Assembly (NCBI GenBank): GCA_963770865.1
Contig: CAVYRD010000013.1
Coordinates: forward strand, 186,001 to 250,000
Source of the DNA: Miltoncostaea sp963770865
GTDB lineage: Bacteria > Actinomycetota > Thermoleophilia > Miltoncostaeales > Miltoncostaeaceae
DNA: 64,000 nt
Direction of reading: 5' to 3'
In this document: piece by piece, positions 27,312 through 36,655 of the stretch
Layout of the letters: the number at the start of each line of letters is the position of its first letter
Numbering within the stretch: the stretch's first letter is position 1
Notes under the pieces: model-generated
Told to the model about the DNA's origin: nothing
The model's database searches: none
What the model saw: the letters and a program-made list of their open reading frames with translations, nothing else
Program-made: the position numbers and the translations under genes

Positions 27312-27330
27312 GGCCGGGACCGTCCCGGCC
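27312..27330. promoter_or_regulatory. Palindromic operator candidate upstream of osmC
   Basis: GGCCGGGAC-C-GTCCCGGCC is a perfect 9-bp inverted repeat with a one-base centre, 20 bp before the osmC ATG at 27350. It could be a repressor site or an mRNA leader hairpin. Confidence 0.4.
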
Positions 27331-27349
27331 ACTACGATGGGGAGCTCAC

Positions 27350-27910
27350 ATGCACGTCTCCAACACTGTCAACGGCGTCGACCTCGACCGCCTCGTCGCG
27401 ACCATCGATGCCGTGAGGGCCGACGCCGGCCTGGCGCGGTTCCAGTTCCGGGCCCGCAACGGCTGGATCGACGGCGGTCGCACCCGCACGACGATCAAGG
27501 GCTTCTACGGCGCGGGCCAGGAGGACACCTCGCGCACGGAGCCGTTCGTGGTCGACGTCGACGAGCCGCCGGTGCTCCTCGGGGGGAACCACGCGCCGAA
27601 CGCCGGCGAGTACCTGCTCCACGCGCTCGCGGGCTGCCTGGCGGGCACCGTCGTCTACCACGCCGCCGCGCGGGGGATCGCGCTGGAGAGCCTCGAGTGC
27701 ACGCTGGAGGGCGACCTGGACGTGCAGGGCTTCCTGGGCCTCGACGAGGACGTCCGCCCCGGCTTCGAGGGCATCCGGGCCACCCTGCGCGCGACCGGGG
27801 ACTTCGACGACGATCAGCTCGCCGAGCTCGCCGGCCTTACGCGCTACTCGCCCGTCCGGGACACCGTCAGCAACCCTGTCCCGGTCGCCATCGAGATCGA
27901 GCGCGGCTGA
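27350..27910 (+). CDS. OsmC-family protein
   Basis: 186 residues from ATG 27350 with GGGGAG upstream. 'NHAPNAGEYLLHALAGCLAGTVVYHAA' contains the conserved peroxidatic-type Cys of OsmC/Ohr folds. A second, C-terminal Cys is not present in the standard VCP motif (the end reads 'VRDTVSNPVPV'), so a complete hydroperoxidase site is doubtful. The N-terminal 'FQFRARNGWIDGGRTRTTIKGF' is typical of actinobacterial OsmC-like proteins. First gene of a unit with the 2-hydroxyacid dehydrogenase, but a strong hairpin lies between. Confidence 0.8.
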   Translation: MHVSNTVNGVDLDRLVATIDAVRADAGLARFQFRARNGWIDGGRTRTTIKGFYGAGQEDTSRTEPFVVDVDEPPVLLGGNHAPNAGEYLLHALAGCLAGTVVYHAAARGIALESLECTLEGDLDVQGFLGLDEDVRPGFEGIRATLRATGDFDDDQLAELAGLTRYSPVRDTVSNPVPVAIEIERG

Positions 27911-27919
27911 CGCCAACCC

Positions 27920-27959
27920 GCGCCGTCCGCGCCGGCCACCCGGCCGGCGCGGACGGCGC
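27920..27959 (+). terminator. 18-bp perfect stem-loop after osmC
   Basis: Arms 27920-27937 and 27942-27959 pair without mismatch around a four-base loop, all but one pair within G/C-rich context, 10 bases past the osmC stop. No T-run, so termination may be partial before the downstream gene at 27979. Confidence 0.6.
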
Positions 27960-27978
27960 CCCCCGAAGCGGAGGAAGC

Positions 27979-28920
27979 ATGAACGTCGCGATCCTCGACG
28001 ACTGGTTCCACACCCTGCGGACGTTGCGGTGCTTCGAGCGGCCCGCCGTCCATCGCGTCACGGTGTTCACCGACCCCGTGACGGAGGTGGATCTTCTCGC
28101 CGAACGGCTCGCCGACGCCGACGCGTTGGTCCTGATCCGAGCGCACTCCCATCGGCGCCGCGCTGCTGGAGCGCCTGCCCCGCCTGCGCCTGATCAGCCA
28201 GCGCAGCGTCTACCCCCACATCGACGTCGATGCGTGCACGCGCCTGGGGGTGACCGTCTGCTCGGATCTCCACGCCGGATCGCCCTCGTACGCGACCGCC
28301 CCTGGTCCTCGCCGCCGTGCGGCAGCTCCCGCGCGAGGTCGCGTCGCTCCGCTCCGGCACCTGGCAGGCCGGGGTCGGGACGACGCTTCGGGGCAGGACG
28401 CTGGGCGTCTACGGATACGGGCGCATCGGAAGGGTCGTCGCGGGCTACGGCGAGGCCTTCGGGATGGACATCCGCGTCTGGGCCCGTCCAGCATCGCGCG
28501 AGTGGGCCCGCGCGAACGGACGGGTGAGGTCCCGCCAGCAAGGAGGCCTTCTTCGCGGAGTGCGATGTCGTCTCACTGCACATGCGGCTGGTGCCCGAGA
28601 CGGCCGGCATCGTCACCGCGTCGGATCTCGCCCGGATGAAAGCCCACCGCGCTCCTGGTCAACACGGCCCGCGCCGGCCTCATCGAGCCGGGCGCGCTCG
28701 TGCGCGCGCTGCGGGCGGGACGGCCCGGGACGGCCGCCGTCGATGTCTTCGAGGACGAGCCGCTCCTCGACGTCGGCACCCCCTGCTCTCGATGGAGAAC
28801 GTCGTGTGCACCCCGCACATCGGCTATGTGACGCGCGAGGAGTGGGACCTGCAGTTCGCCGACGTCTTCGACCAGGTCAACGCCTTCGCGCGCGGCGCGC
28901 CGATCAACGTCGTGGCTACG
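27979..28920 (+). pseudogene. D-2-hydroxyacid dehydrogenase (SerA-like), at least five frameshifts
   Basis: Begins well (ATG 27979, GGAGGAAGC upstream; 'NVAILDDWFHTLRTL'). NAD-binding 'TLGVYGYGRIGRVVAGYGEAFG', 'LLVNTARAGLIEPGAL' and catalytic-His region 'VVCTPHIGYVTREEW' are all recognisable, but in different frames. Frame changes occur near 28145, 28305, 28530, 28655 and 28785. The motifs themselves are intact, so a run of consensus errors is possible, yet five breaks in 0.9 kb suggests decay. The family oxidises 2-hydroxyacids with NAD(P)+. Confidence 0.7.
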
Positions 28921-29521
28921 CGCCCGGCGCCGTCAAGCCCCTCCGCATCGCGCCACGCTTCCAGACGAAGTCGATGATCCCGGGCCGCCAGAAGATCCGC
29001 GTGTCCATGAATCCGCCGCCGTGGACGAAGGCGATGTCGATGATGTGCTCGGCCGCCACCGAGATCGGGATCTCGGTGCGCAGCGCGCCGATGTCGATGA
29101 CGACGGTTCCGGTCATGCCCGAGTAGGGCCAGGTCTGGACCGTCAGGCTGACCAGCCCCGCGCCCTGTCCGACGCCCTGGAAGTTCAGGTTGATGCCCGA
29201 CATGAACTCCGTCGGGAACGTCGCCGGCAGACGCCACCAGACCTGGTCGTTGCCCGGCCCCGCGCCCCACGTTCCCTCGAAAGCGTCCACCCATGCCTTC
29301 GGGTTCGCCTGATACGGCGCCTGCGGCGAGAGGCGGTGCGACGCTGTGCCGAAGATCGACGCCGTCGCGCCGTAGCCGAGCTGGCGGATGCGGGTGGCGC
29401 GCGTGGACGCGCTGAGAGTGCCGGGGACGGGGAAGGAGTTCAACTGCCCGCTCGCCGGGTCGGCCACGTCGTGGATCCGCTGCCCTGGCCCGTCGGATCG
29501 GACCACCCCAACCGTGCCCAT
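28916..29521 (-). CDS. Hypothetical protein
   Basis: 201 residues from ATG 29521. No family recognised. The protein is beta-rich and polar ('FPTEFMSGINLNFQGVGQG', 'MTGTVVIDIGALRTEIPI', 'GFMDTRIFWRPGIIDFVW'), without signal peptide or TM helices. It is last in a minus-strand series after the excisionase-like gene and a 188-residue hypothetical, so it probably belongs to the mobile part of island A; a phage structural role is possible but unsupported. Confidence 0.5.
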   Translation of the reverse strand: MGTVGVVRSDGPGQRIHDVADPASGQLNSFPVPGTLSASTRATRIRQLGYGATASIFGTASHRLSPQAPYQANPKAWVDAFEGTWGAGPGNDQVWWRLPATFPTEFMSGINLNFQGVGQGAGLVSLTVQTWPYSGMTGTVVIDIGALRTEIPISVAAEHIIDIAFVHGGGFMDTRIFWRPGIIDFVWKRGAMRRGLTAPGA

Positions 29522-29697
29522 CGACGCCTCCGGATCGTCGGGAGCCGAGGATACCGCGAGCGGGGGGTCTGGGCCCGGGCGGGGCGGCAGCCGGCTGCGG
29601 ACTTCCCGGAGCCCTGCCGGCCAGGTCGTCTGATGGCCCGCCCGAGCGCCGTCCGCCGCGCGGAGCAGCTCACGCGCCGGCGCCCGGTCGAGGGGCT

Positions 29698-30264
29698 TCA
29701 TCGGCGCGCTCCGATCGGCTCCCCGCCAGCGCCTACCGGAAGTCGATCTCCCGTGCCCGGCCGAAGGGCGAGGAGTGCATCCTCTTCTGGTTCAGAGCCT
29801 GAGCCGTCGCTGCTCTCGGACGAGCTCGACGACGGCCTGCGCCGAGCGGCCCGACGGTGGCTACGTCGGTGCCCCCCATGCGGCCGGCGGCCTGGGCGCG
29901 CATCCGATCGAGAAAGAGTCGGAACGCTGGGCAGTGATCCGCGCTGACGCATCTGCGCGTTCAGCATCTCGTGCTGTGCACGGACGCCCAGAAGTGTGCG
30001 GACGCGCCCGACGATCCACCGAGCGGCGTCGAGCCCCCAGGCCGGAGCAAGGGCCTGCTCTTCCTGCTGGAGCGTCACGTTGAGTCGGTGCAAGTCGGGC
30101 GACCGCTGGAAGTGTGCCCAGATGAGCTGTGCCCTGTGGTCGGCCTCCGCCGCCTCGGGGGACGGTCCAAGCATGACCGCCGCGAGGAAGGACGGGCCTC
30201 CTCGACTCTCACCACTTGCTGCGGGGTCCGCGACAGTCGCTACCGTTTGGGACGCGGGATTCAT
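29698..30264 (-). CDS. Hypothetical protein with Ser/acidic tail
   Basis: 188 residues from ATG 30264 with AAGGAGA 7 nt upstream. The helical middle ('AEADHRAQLIWAHFQRSPDLHRLN', about 20 residues per helix) is followed by a basic stretch ('GRRPHGGHRRSHRRAARRR') and a serine/glutamate low-complexity segment. No homologue recognised. It lies 41 bp after the HTH gene, most likely in one transcript. Confidence 0.5.
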   Translation of the reverse strand: MNPASQTVATVADPAASGESRGGPSFLAAVMLGPSPEAAEADHRAQLIWAHFQRSPDLHRLNVTLQQEEQALAPAWGLDAARWIVGRVRTLLGVRAQHEMLNAQMRQRGSLPSVPTLSRSDARPGRRPHGGHRRSHRRAARRRPSSSSSESSDGSGSEPEEDALLALRPGTGDRLPVGAGGEPIGARR

Positions 30265-30305
30265 CTGCGTTCTCCTTCGGCCCCAGCCCCGGGGCCGTTG
30301 GTGTT

Positions 30306-30533
30306 TCAGGACGGGATAGGCACCTTCACGCGGGCGTCGGTCTTGGACTGTTCGACCCGGGCCGCGGCGAACGCGTCTACCTCCGCTCTCGTGTAGACGC
30401 GGCAGTTCGAGCCCTCCAAGACGGGCCGAATGCGGCCTGCGCGCGCGAGCGTGGAGAGCCGCGTCGTGCTCAAACCGAGTAGTGCCGCAGCCTCGCCGGC
30501 CGTGACCAGGTCCTGCTGTGGGTGAGAGTTCAC
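30306..30533 (-). CDS. Excisionase/MerR-like helix-turn-helix protein
   Basis: 75 residues, GTG 30533 with GAGGAGG upstream. 'LVTAGEAAALLGLSTTRLSTLARAGRI' and 'CRVYTRAEVDAFAAAR' are the winged helix of the excisionase (Xis/AlpA-like) family, which bends DNA at attachment sites or activates integrase genes. It heads a small operon in island A. No integrase gene is beside it. Confidence 0.65.
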   Translation of the reverse strand: MNSHPQQDLVTAGEAAALLGLSTTRLSTLARAGRIRPVLEGSNCRVYTRAEVDAFAAARVEQSKTDARVKVPIPS

Positions 30534-30861
30534 GAGCGGTACCTCCTCGGAGCAGAGTCGCTCTTATCTTTAGTCCATCCACGAGGTCAGCGTGTAACTC
30601 GTGCGTGTGGTCGTGGTGAGGTCGCGCGACTCTGCCAACTATCCCCCGCTTGCGGATTGTGATGATCGCCCCGCGTCGGCTGCTACGCGCGCACCTCGAG
30701 GGTGGTTGGGCAAGACTGCACTCCAGATTGGGGCTGGAGCGCGGGATCGCGTCATCGTCCGACTGATGCTGGGGGGTCTGCGGCAGTTGACGCGACGAGC
30801 CTTGGCCAGCGCTTGAAGGGCTACTCACGCGGCCTTCACCCGCCGGCGGTTGACTTGTCCC
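30534..30861. other. Intergenic region
   Basis: Lower G+C than its surroundings around 30540-30680. It presumably holds the promoter of the excisionase-like operon. No gene, repeat or structured RNA recognised. Confidence 0.25.
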
Positions 30862-31284
30862 ATGACGACGATCGCGGCACTGCCGCTGGCCCCCGACCGA
30901 CCGGTGGTTCTGGTCGTGGACGACGATTTCCGCGTCGGCGCGATGATGCTGCGTCTGCTGTCCGCTGAAGGCCTCGGCGGAGACCTCGCCCTGACACGCT
31001 CTGTGGTGCGGCACGTCGGACGCGCACCGGGGATCCGGACCGTCCTCTTGCCTGATCCTTACCTGTGCGCCCTAGCCCAGGAGGGGCTTCTGGTCGTCGC
31101 CCTCGCCGGGGTGGCATCGGCGGGGAGCGTCCTCGCGTTCGGCGTCGGCATGCAGGCGGCCCTCCTGATCGCCGATGTGCTGGCGGGCGCCGCGGCCCTG
31201 GGGCTCCACCGGCTGATGGGCGGTGGCGGCGGTTGGCTCCTTCGCCGGCCTCGGGCTGAACTCCCGGCGGTGGTTGCCGCCTGA
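30862..31284 (+). CDS. Short receiver-like start joined to membrane segments
   Basis: 140 residues from ATG 30862. It begins like a response-regulator receiver ('RPVVLVVDDDFRVGAMMLRLL') with the acidic triad, but after about 45 residues the sequence turns into two hydrophobic helices ('GLLVVALAGVASAGSVLAF', 'ALLIADVLAGAAALGLH') instead of the rest of a REC domain. Either an unusual protein or a recombinant or frameshifted remnant. Low certainty. Confidence 0.35.
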   Translation: MTTIAALPLAPDRPVVLVVDDDFRVGAMMLRLLSAEGLGGDLALTRSVVRHVGRAPGIRTVLLPDPYLCALAQEGLLVVALAGVASAGSVLAFGVGMQAALLIADVLAGAAALGLHRLMGGGGGWLLRRPRAELPAVVAA

Positions 31285-31599
31285 ACGTCGAACGTGGCGT
31301 TGGTCCTTCTGAAAGCTGCCCGCGTTCAAGGCCGAGCTCAACGCCCGTAACCGGCTGCTCTCGGCCGAACCCAACACGTCCGCATCCTCGTCAACTCGTC
31401 TGCCGGGTTGGGCGCGTGCCGGTCATGGCGCCAGGATCCGGAATGGCACTTGCCGCGGCCGCCCACCCTAAGGGGTGGCCACCAGGCGGCACGTCCCCGA
31501 GGAAGACCTCGCACGGCCGGCGTCCTTGGCCGATCACCAACGTATCGGCGGCCTCCGTACGAGCCATGACCGGGCCCGGCCCCATCTGGCGGGCGGTGT
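31285..31599. other. No recognisable gene
   Basis: Short frames only on both strands. A minus-strand stretch with 'ADTLVIGQGRRPCEVFLGDV' has coding character but no recognisable family; it may be a gene remnant. Confidence 0.2.
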
Positions 31600-32590
31600 T
31601 CAGCCACCGCCCCTCAGGCGCGCGGCGGTGGCCTCGGGCGCCTCGGTCACTACGTTCACTCCTGTCCCGAGCTCGAAGCCGGCGAGGGTCCCCAGCCGCG
31701 GGAGCAGGTCAACGTGCCAGTGGAAGCGGTCCGTGCCGTGGGGGCGGCGCTGGTTGAGCCACAGGTTGAGTACGTCGTTGCCCATCACCTCCGCGATCCT
31801 GCGTGTGTGACGCCGCAGGGTCCGCCCGAGCGCTCCGACGTCGAGGGCCGCAGACCAATCGGGCCCGTGTTCGGCCGGCGCCAGGCGCACTGTGCCGGAG
31901 AGCGACGGAACTCGGGGACACCAGGCCACCAGACCCTCGCCGGTCGCCACGATCCGGCCGCCCGCGTCCTCGAGATCGGCGCAGATCGGGCAGCGATCGG
32001 CGGTCGCGAAGGCCTCCTCGCGGGCCGCCAGGCGGGGCGGGTTGAACGGCAGGCCCATGAGCTGGGCATGGGTGTGCTGCAGGGAGGCGCCCGCCGCGGC
32101 ACCTTGATTGAGGAAGAGGAAGGGCCAGAGCCCACGCGGGTCTCGGGCCACGGCATCGAGGCGCACAGCCCAGGCACTCACCGCACGGGATGCCTCCTCG
32201 TCGGTGAGGTCGCCCAGGCGCACCACGTGGCGCTCACAGTTGACGATCACCTCGTGCACGCCCTCCTCGAGCGTGAGCCCCGGGTACTTGTTGGGGAATG
32301 CCCGCACCATCCACCCGGGCGAACCGGGCGGGCCGCCCCCGGGGCGGACGGCGAAGGTCTCAGGCGGTGTCCGGGCCTCGTTGCCGGGACAGAACGGGCA
32401 GCCCTCACTGGCCGGGCCGCCTGCATCGTGAGGCCGGGCGGCGCGGGCGGGCGCCATCAACACCGGCTCGCCGGTGAGGGGATCCCTCAGAACAGGGGTC
32501 AGGTGGCCCTCCGGAGCCGGGGCGCGACGGCCGCCGGCGACCGCGCCTCGTCCGACGTGCAGGGCCTGGCCGGACGCGGGACGAGCGGCC
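31600..32590 (-). CDS. galT: Galactose-1-phosphate uridylyltransferase-like protein, start unresolved
   Basis: HIT-superfamily nucleotidyl transferase. 'VLRDPLTGEPVLMAPARA' is the usual N-terminus, 'GCPFCPGNE' binds zinc, 'LQHTHAQLMGLP' is a HIT-like motif and 'FHWHVDLLPRL' lies near the C-terminus. About 320 residues from the family start to the stop at 31600. No ATG or GTG lies in frame just before the family N-terminus, so the start (given as about 32590) may be hidden by a frameshift. Transfers UMP between glucose and galactose 1-phosphates in the Leloir pathway. Divergent from the TreT-like gene. Confidence 0.75.
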
Positions 32591-32959
32591 GGGGGATCTC
32601 CCGCTCCTGGTCGGCCACCTCGGCACCCTCCGGCCGCACATCGGTTCCCTGCCGGTCGCGGCTGGAGGGTAACGGATGCGATCCCGCGAGCGCGAGCAGA
32701 CGGCGGCGATCCTATGGGCCACGGACGGTCGGAGAGGACCCGCGGGGTGGCTGCGCACCGCGCCCGGGATGGCCGATCCCGGTTCGACTGAGGCGAGGCC
32801 GGGATGGCGACGAGAGCCCGCGTGAGAGCCCGTTCGCTCCCGGCCCGCTCCGCCTTGTCGCAAGCGGGCCAGGGTTGCGGGGTAAGTCGGCATCCCGTCT
32901 CCGAACGACCGAGCCGCTCGTGAGAGACTCGCGGCCCAGCAACACGAGGAGGTGGGCCG
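32591..32959. other. Divergent intergenic region galT / glycosyltransferase
   Basis: About 370 bases without a convincing gene; it ends with GAGGAGG of the downstream gene (32947-32953). Probably carries both promoters, none recognisable by consensus. Confidence 0.25.
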
Positions 32960-34282
32960 ATGAGCGCGCCGAGCTCGGGGGGACCGGCGGCGGGCGACCG
33001 TGAAGCCCAGGAGCAGCCCCAGCGCGTGGAGGTCCGGCGCAAGTCGCTCGAGGCGTACCGTCGGGTCATCGGCGAAGAGGAGATCGCCAGGATCCGGGGT
33101 CTCGCGAGCCGGCTACGCGGGCTGCGGGTGCTCGAGCTCAGCTCGACCGCAACGGGGGGCGGGGTCGCCGAGCTGCTCTCCTCGCTCGTGCCGCTGCAGC
33201 GCGACCTCGGCCTGGACGTCGAGTGGCAACTGATCGCGGGCGACCGCGAGTTCTTCGAGGTGACCAAGCGCGTGCACAACGGGTTGCAGGGGATGGCGGT
33301 CGGACTCCGCCACGATGAGCTCGAGGAGTATCTGCGCCACAACGTCGCTCACGCAGAGGCGCTGCGCGGCAGCTGGGACATCGTCGTGGTGCACGACCCC
33401 CAGCCCGCCGCCGTGCTCTCGGCGGGAGACGACCACGGCGCCCGCTGGATCTGGCGTTGCCACATCGACTCCTCCGAGCCGGACCGCGAGGTGTGGCGCT
33501 TCCTGCGCCCCTTCCTCGGCGCCTACGATCGTCTCGTCTTCACGATGGACGCCTTCGTCCCACCCGACGTAGACGCCCCGGTGACGCTGATCGCTCCGGC
33601 GATCGACCCGCTCTCGTCGAAGAACCGGGAGCTCCCCGCGTACCTGGCGCGGGAGACGGTCGCCGAGCTCGGGGTCGACCTCGCGCGGCCGCTCATGATC
33701 CAGGTGTCGCGGTTTGATCCGTGGAAGGACCCGCTCGGGGTGTTGGAGACGTGGCGGCGGGCTCGATCCGAGTTCCCCACTCTGCAGCTCGCCCTGGTGG
33801 GCGCAATGGCCGGCGACGATCCCGAGGGATGGCGCGTCTACCGGGAGATCGAGCAGCAGGCGCGCGGGGAGCCCGACTGCCTCCTGCTGAGCAATCAGGT
33901 CGGGGTCAACGCCCACGAGGTGAACGCCCTGCAGCGCGTTGCCGACGTCGCCGTGCAGAAGAGCCTCCGCGAGGGGTTCGGCCTCGTCGTGTCCGAGACG
34001 CTGTGGAAGGGCACCGCCATGGTGGCGGGGCGGGCGGGGGGGATCCCCCTGCAGCTGCGCGACGGAGAGACCGGCCGGCTGGCGACGACGCTCGAGGAGT
34101 TCACCGCGGCCGTCTGCGAGCTCCTGCGCGACCCGGCGGAGGCGCGCGCGCTCGGTGTGCGCGGCCGGCGGGCCGTCGCTGAGCGCTTCCTGATCACCCG
34201 CCTGCTGCGCGAGCAACTCGAACTCTTCGCGGACGTGCTCTCCGCTGCGCCCCGGCGGAGGCGCCCGGCGACTGCCGGGTGA
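32960..34282 (+). CDS. GT4 glycosyltransferase, trehalose synthase (TreT)-like
   Basis: 440 residues with ATG 32960 and GAGGAGG upstream. Two Rossmann halves of the GT-B fold: 'VLELSSTATGGGVAELLSSLVPL' with the Gly-rich acceptor loop, 'VVHDPQPAAVLS', then 'IQVSRFDPWKDPLGVLETW' and 'QKSLREGFGLVVSETLWKGTAMVA' containing the EGFGL-type donor Glu. This matches the trehalose glycosyltransferring synthase/phosphorylase group that makes trehalose from NDP-glucose and glucose. galT next door suggests nucleotide-sugar metabolism feeding it. Confidence 0.8.
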   Translation: MSAPSSGGPAAGDREAQEQPQRVEVRRKSLEAYRRVIGEEEIARIRGLASRLRGLRVLELSSTATGGGVAELLSSLVPLQRDLGLDVEWQLIAGDREFFEVTKRVHNGLQGMAVGLRHDELEEYLRHNVAHAEALRGSWDIVVVHDPQPAAVLSAGDDHGARWIWRCHIDSSEPDREVWRFLRPFLGAYDRLVFTMDAFVPPDVDAPVTLIAPAIDPLSSKNRELPAYLARETVAELGVDLARPLMIQVSRFDPWKDPLGVLETWRRARSEFPTLQLALVGAMAGDDPEGWRVYREIEQQARGEPDCLLLSNQVGVNAHEVNALQRVADVAVQKSLREGFGLVVSETLWKGTAMVAGRAGGIPLQLRDGETGRLATTLEEFTAAVCELLRDPAEARALGVRGRRAVAERFLITRLLREQLELFADVLSAAPRRRRPATAG

Positions 34283-34305
34283 CGTGGAGCCGGCGGCGCA
34301 CCCCC

Positions 34306-36655
34306 TCATTTGGCGACGTGCCCGCCGGACGGGGCGGGTGCAGCCGGCGACCTCCTCGTCGGCGAGGGAGAAGTAGCTCTCCTCCTCCTGCGCGAAATGC
34401 AGGCTCAGGATCGCGTGCAGGCTGTAGAGGACACGGCGCGCCTCGCGCAGATCCTCCTCGTCGGGGACGACGCCCTCGCCCGTGCTGAGGAGCTGCCCTA
34501 GACGCCGGATCTGGTGCGCGATCTCGGCGTGGGCCCGGCTCATCGTGCCGGTCGGGTCCTCACCGCCGAGCGCGCGGGCGACGAGTGGGTAGAGCTGCTC
34601 GTCCTCGGTCTCCTCGTGCGGCATCAGCTCCTCGGTGAGGAATGCGAGGGCGTGGCGCGCCCGCGCAAGGGCCTCCGGGGTCGACAGGCCGTCGAGGGCA
34701 TCCGCGGTCGTCCGCAGCTCCTCCACTCCCGGGCGCAGCTCCGCGTGCTCCTGGGAGAAGCGCCGGGTGAGCACCGCCTCGGGGCCGGTGAGCGAGGCCC
34801 CCGCCGCGCGACCCTCGCCGAGGGCGCGCAGGGCGTTGAGGATCACGGCCAGGTCGATGGCCTCCTGCAGCAGCGCCCCGAAGGTCGGCGCGAGCAGGCC
34901 GGCCGCGGCGAAGCCCATGCCGACAAAGGACAGGCCCATGCCGACGACGACGCTCTGGAGGGCGATCCCACGGGAGCGGCGTGCGGTCTGGATCGCGTCT
35001 GCCAAGCGGTCGAGCCGATCGACGGTGAGGACGACGTCGGCCGCCTCGGACGAGGCGGTTGCCCCCCGGGCCCCGAGCGCGACGCCGACGGTCGCCGCCG
35101 CCAGCGCGGGCGCGTCGTTGATGCCGTCTCCGACCATGATCGTCGGGGCGCGCTCGGTTTCGACGCGCACGGCGTTAACCTTCTCGGCCGGGGTGCGCTC
35201 AGAGAGCACCTCGTCCAGCCCCATCGCGGCGCCGACTCCCTCGGCGACCTCGGCGCGGTCACCGCTGGCCAGCACCATGCGCCTGATACCGGCGCGGCGA
35301 AGTCGCCGGATCGTCCGGGCGGCGTCCGAGCGGACGGGATCCTCGAAGAGGAGGACTCCGACCAGGTCGCCGTCCACGCCGATGAACGTCGTCATCTGAT
35401 TGTCGAGCGCCGCGCGCCGTCGCGCGCTGTGCGCCCACGCGGGCAGGTCGTCGGCGACGAAGGCGGCGCGCCCGATCGCGACGCGGCGGCCCTCGACGAG
35501 GCCACGGGTGCCTTGGCCGTGCTCCTCGCCCACCTCCTGGGGCAAGGACAGGGGCAGGCTCCGGGCACGCGCGGCGGTCACGATGGAAGCGGCCAGCACA
35601 TGTGGCGAGACCTGGTCCAGCGAGGCCGCCAACCCCAGCAGTTCGCTCTCGCTCCAGCCGTCGGCGCGGGCGATGCCCGCCAATGAGGGACGGCCGGTAG
35701 TCAGGGTCCCCGTCTTGTCGAAGACCAGCGTCTGGCCCCGCGCGAGCCGCTCGAGAGCCGAGCCGCCCTTGACGATGACGCCACGGCGCGCCATGCGGGA
35801 CAGACCGGAGACCAGGGCGACTGGGACGGCAAGGATAAGGGGGCACGGCGTCGCCACCACCAGCACGGCCACCGCGCGGACGGGGTCGCCGCTGATGATC
35901 CAGGCGGCCATCGTCGTCAGCAGGGTGATGGGCAGGAAGATGGCCGCGTACCGATTCGCGAGCCGCACGAACGGTGCGTTCGTGGCCTGCGCCTGGGCGA
36001 CGAGGCGAACGATGCCCGCGTAGGCGCTCTCCGCGGCACTTGTCGTCGCACGCAGGTCGAACGGCGCCCCTGCGTTAACCACGCCGCTACGGACGGCATC
36101 GCCCGCGGGGTGCTCCATCGGCATCGGCTCTCCGGTGAGCGCCGACTCGTCGAGTACGGCGGCGCCCTTCTCGACCAGTCCGTCGACCGGGACGACCTCA
36201 CCCGGCTTCACGAGCAGCAGATCGCCCCGACGGACGTCGTTGACCGGGCAGCGCGCGATCTCGCCGTCGCGGTAGCGACTTGCGCTCCGCGGCGCTCGAT
36301 CGATCAGTGCCGAGAGGTCGCGCCTCGCCCGCCCCTCTGCCCACTTCTCCAGCATGCGCCCGCCCGTGAGCATCACGGCGACGACCGCGCCCGCCAGGAG
36401 CTCGCCCACCGCCAGTGCACCCGCGAGCGCCAGCAGCGCCACGACATCGACTCCGAGCTCCCTGCGGCGCAGGCTCTGGACGACCCAGGCCAGCGCCGTA
36501 CCGGCCCCGATAAGGGTGGCTGCGGTGAACAGCCCGGCAGCGACGGCCTCCGCCCCGGCAAGGCCGGCGCCCAGGCCCGCGAGGAGTGCCCCCAGCGTCA
36601 GTCCGAAGAGCACCTGCTCAAAGGGCACGCGCCTGATGATCCCGTTCCTGGCCAC
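34306..36655 (-). CDS. Heavy-metal P1B-type ATPase fused to hemerythrin domain
   Basis: About 780 residues from GTG 36655. Eight or so TM helices without an N-terminal HMA domain; actuator 'DESALTGEPMP', metal-site 'VVATPCPLILAVP', phosphorylation 'VFDKTGTLTTGRP', 'SPHVLAASI' and hinge 'MVGDGINDAPALAAA'. After the last helices comes an HHE/hemerythrin-like domain of about 150 residues: 'SQEHAELRP', 'MPHEETEDEQLYP', 'SRAHAEIAHQIR', 'LHAILSLHFAQEEESYF', giving a plausible di-iron His/Glu set. The main frame has no stop until 33113; a shift near 34320 would end it at 34306. Exports a soft or transition metal, perhaps gated by O2 or iron (inference). Confidence 0.85.

Noticed and set aside
24094..28527. 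A 1,477-codon plus-strand frame over the SARP gene
   Set aside because: Antisense shadow; only its last codons coincide with the start of the 2-hydroxyacid dehydrogenase.
33113..34305. Continuation of the P-type ATPase for 400 more residues
   Set aside because: The stretch is exactly antisense to the TreT-like gene and has no domain; a missed stop through a frameshift near 34320 is simpler.
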